A stretch of 64,000 nucleotides of DNA from Blastocystis hominis. Lineage: Eukaryota; Sar; Bigyra; Opalinata; Blastocystidae. This document shows, one piece after another, positions 63,840-64,000 of this stretch; position 1 is the first letter of the stretch, and each line of letters opens with the position of its first letter. A program made the position numbers and the translations under genes. The stretch spans positions 13,153 to 77,152 of the forward strand of contig NW_013171815.1 in NCBI RefSeq assembly GCF_000151665.1, in the 5' to 3' direction. The notes beneath the pieces were generated by a model, which was not told where the DNA came from, did no database searches, and was given only the letters and a program-made list of their open reading frames with translations.

Positions 63840-64000
63840 TCATGCATCGCCTTGCCCTGTTTCTTCTTCATCTTCGTCATCTGCCATACTCTCGATCGTC
63901 TTTAATCGTGAACCCATGTCAAAATGTACCCTTTCTCCAAAGCGATTGCATCGATAGGCTGGACTCTCGGGATTAATCGAAAACCCATAAAGTGTTGGTT
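63840..64000 (-). CDS. C-terminal exon of an unidentified gene (runs off the window)
   Basis: The reverse frame reads from the window edge through TLYGFSINPESPAYRCNRFG and HFDMGSRLKTIESM to an acidic tail DDEDEEETGQGDA and TGA at 63840. Composition (charged, balanced) and GC are those of the housekeeping genes nearby. I do not recognise the protein. The start lies beyond the window. Confidence 0.5.
   Translation of the reverse strand, partial: PTLYGFSINPESPAYRCNRFGERVHFDMGSRLKTIESMADDEDEEETGQGDA

Noticed and set aside
1-64000. CRISPR array, rRNA operon or prokaryotic replicon
   Set aside because: No regularly spaced repeats or rRNA-like conserved stretches were seen, and the genes are spliced eukaryotic ones. 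tRNAs were not excluded because a covariance search cannot be run here.

Overview
The window is eukaryotic nuclear DNA. Coding regions are repeatedly cut by extremely short GT...AG introns, about 28-38 nt, many carrying in-frame stops and ending TAG or CAG. Several genes are followed closely by a TGTTTGTTT-like motif (1194-1209 forward; 11536-11545, 27179-27186, 54033-54040 and 54113-54120 reverse). Roughly 30-nt introns, a TGTTTGTTTGTT motif at polyadenylation sites, and secreted proteases fused to putative Ig domains are together what I know from Blastocystis and its stramenopile relatives. I therefore infer a Blastocystis-like opalinate, from gene style rather than a database match.

Two kinds of DNA alternate. 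Housekeeping-type genes of higher GC lie at 25-28 kb and 50-64 kb: ribosomal protein eL8, glutathione reductase, an ALIX/Bro1 ESCRT-associated protein with a zinc finger, an LMBD1-type membrane protein, a DUF229 sulfatase-fold membrane protein and a GC-rich GT90 glycosyltransferase. A possible further gene end lies at 0-1.2 kb. Between them is an AT-rich, gene-poor island (about 1.2-25 kb and 28-49 kb) whose recognisable genes are nearly all glycosyltransferases.

The island holds four LARGE-like GT49 genes in two subfamilies (11.6-13.1 and 35.3-36.9 kb; 15.1-17.6 and 45.3-46.9 kb), three fucosyltransferase-like genes (9.7-10.9, 37.7-39.4, 39.9-41.5 kb), two DUF1647-like genes (19.7-21.1, 23.6-25.0 kb) and two further glycosyltransferase-like genes (28.5-29.8, 31.8-33.2 kb). 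Most begin with a hydrophobic signal-anchor, as expected for type II Golgi enzymes. With the GT90 gene this makes twelve likely glycosyltransferases in one window. Together they suggest an expanding locus for a complex, possibly variable surface glycan. The linkages made cannot be read from sequence.

The island also carries repeats: an 893-bp non-LTR retrotransposon fragment present twice in inverted orientation (8.1-9.0 and 41.8-42.7 kb, the latter extended to 43.1 kb with a reverse-transcriptase domain), an 840-bp direct duplication (3.5-4.4 and 48.4-49.2 kb) whose second copy abuts a broken protease-like gene, and a dense array of CACGTG palindromes at 2.4-3.2 kb with more copies near several glycosyltransferase genes. 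There are two assembly gaps (30847-30904, 41619-41695). I saw no rRNA gene or CRISPR array and did not confirm any tRNA. Exon boundaries were worked out by eye from reading frame, GT...AG and paralog comparison, so gene ends and introns remain models.
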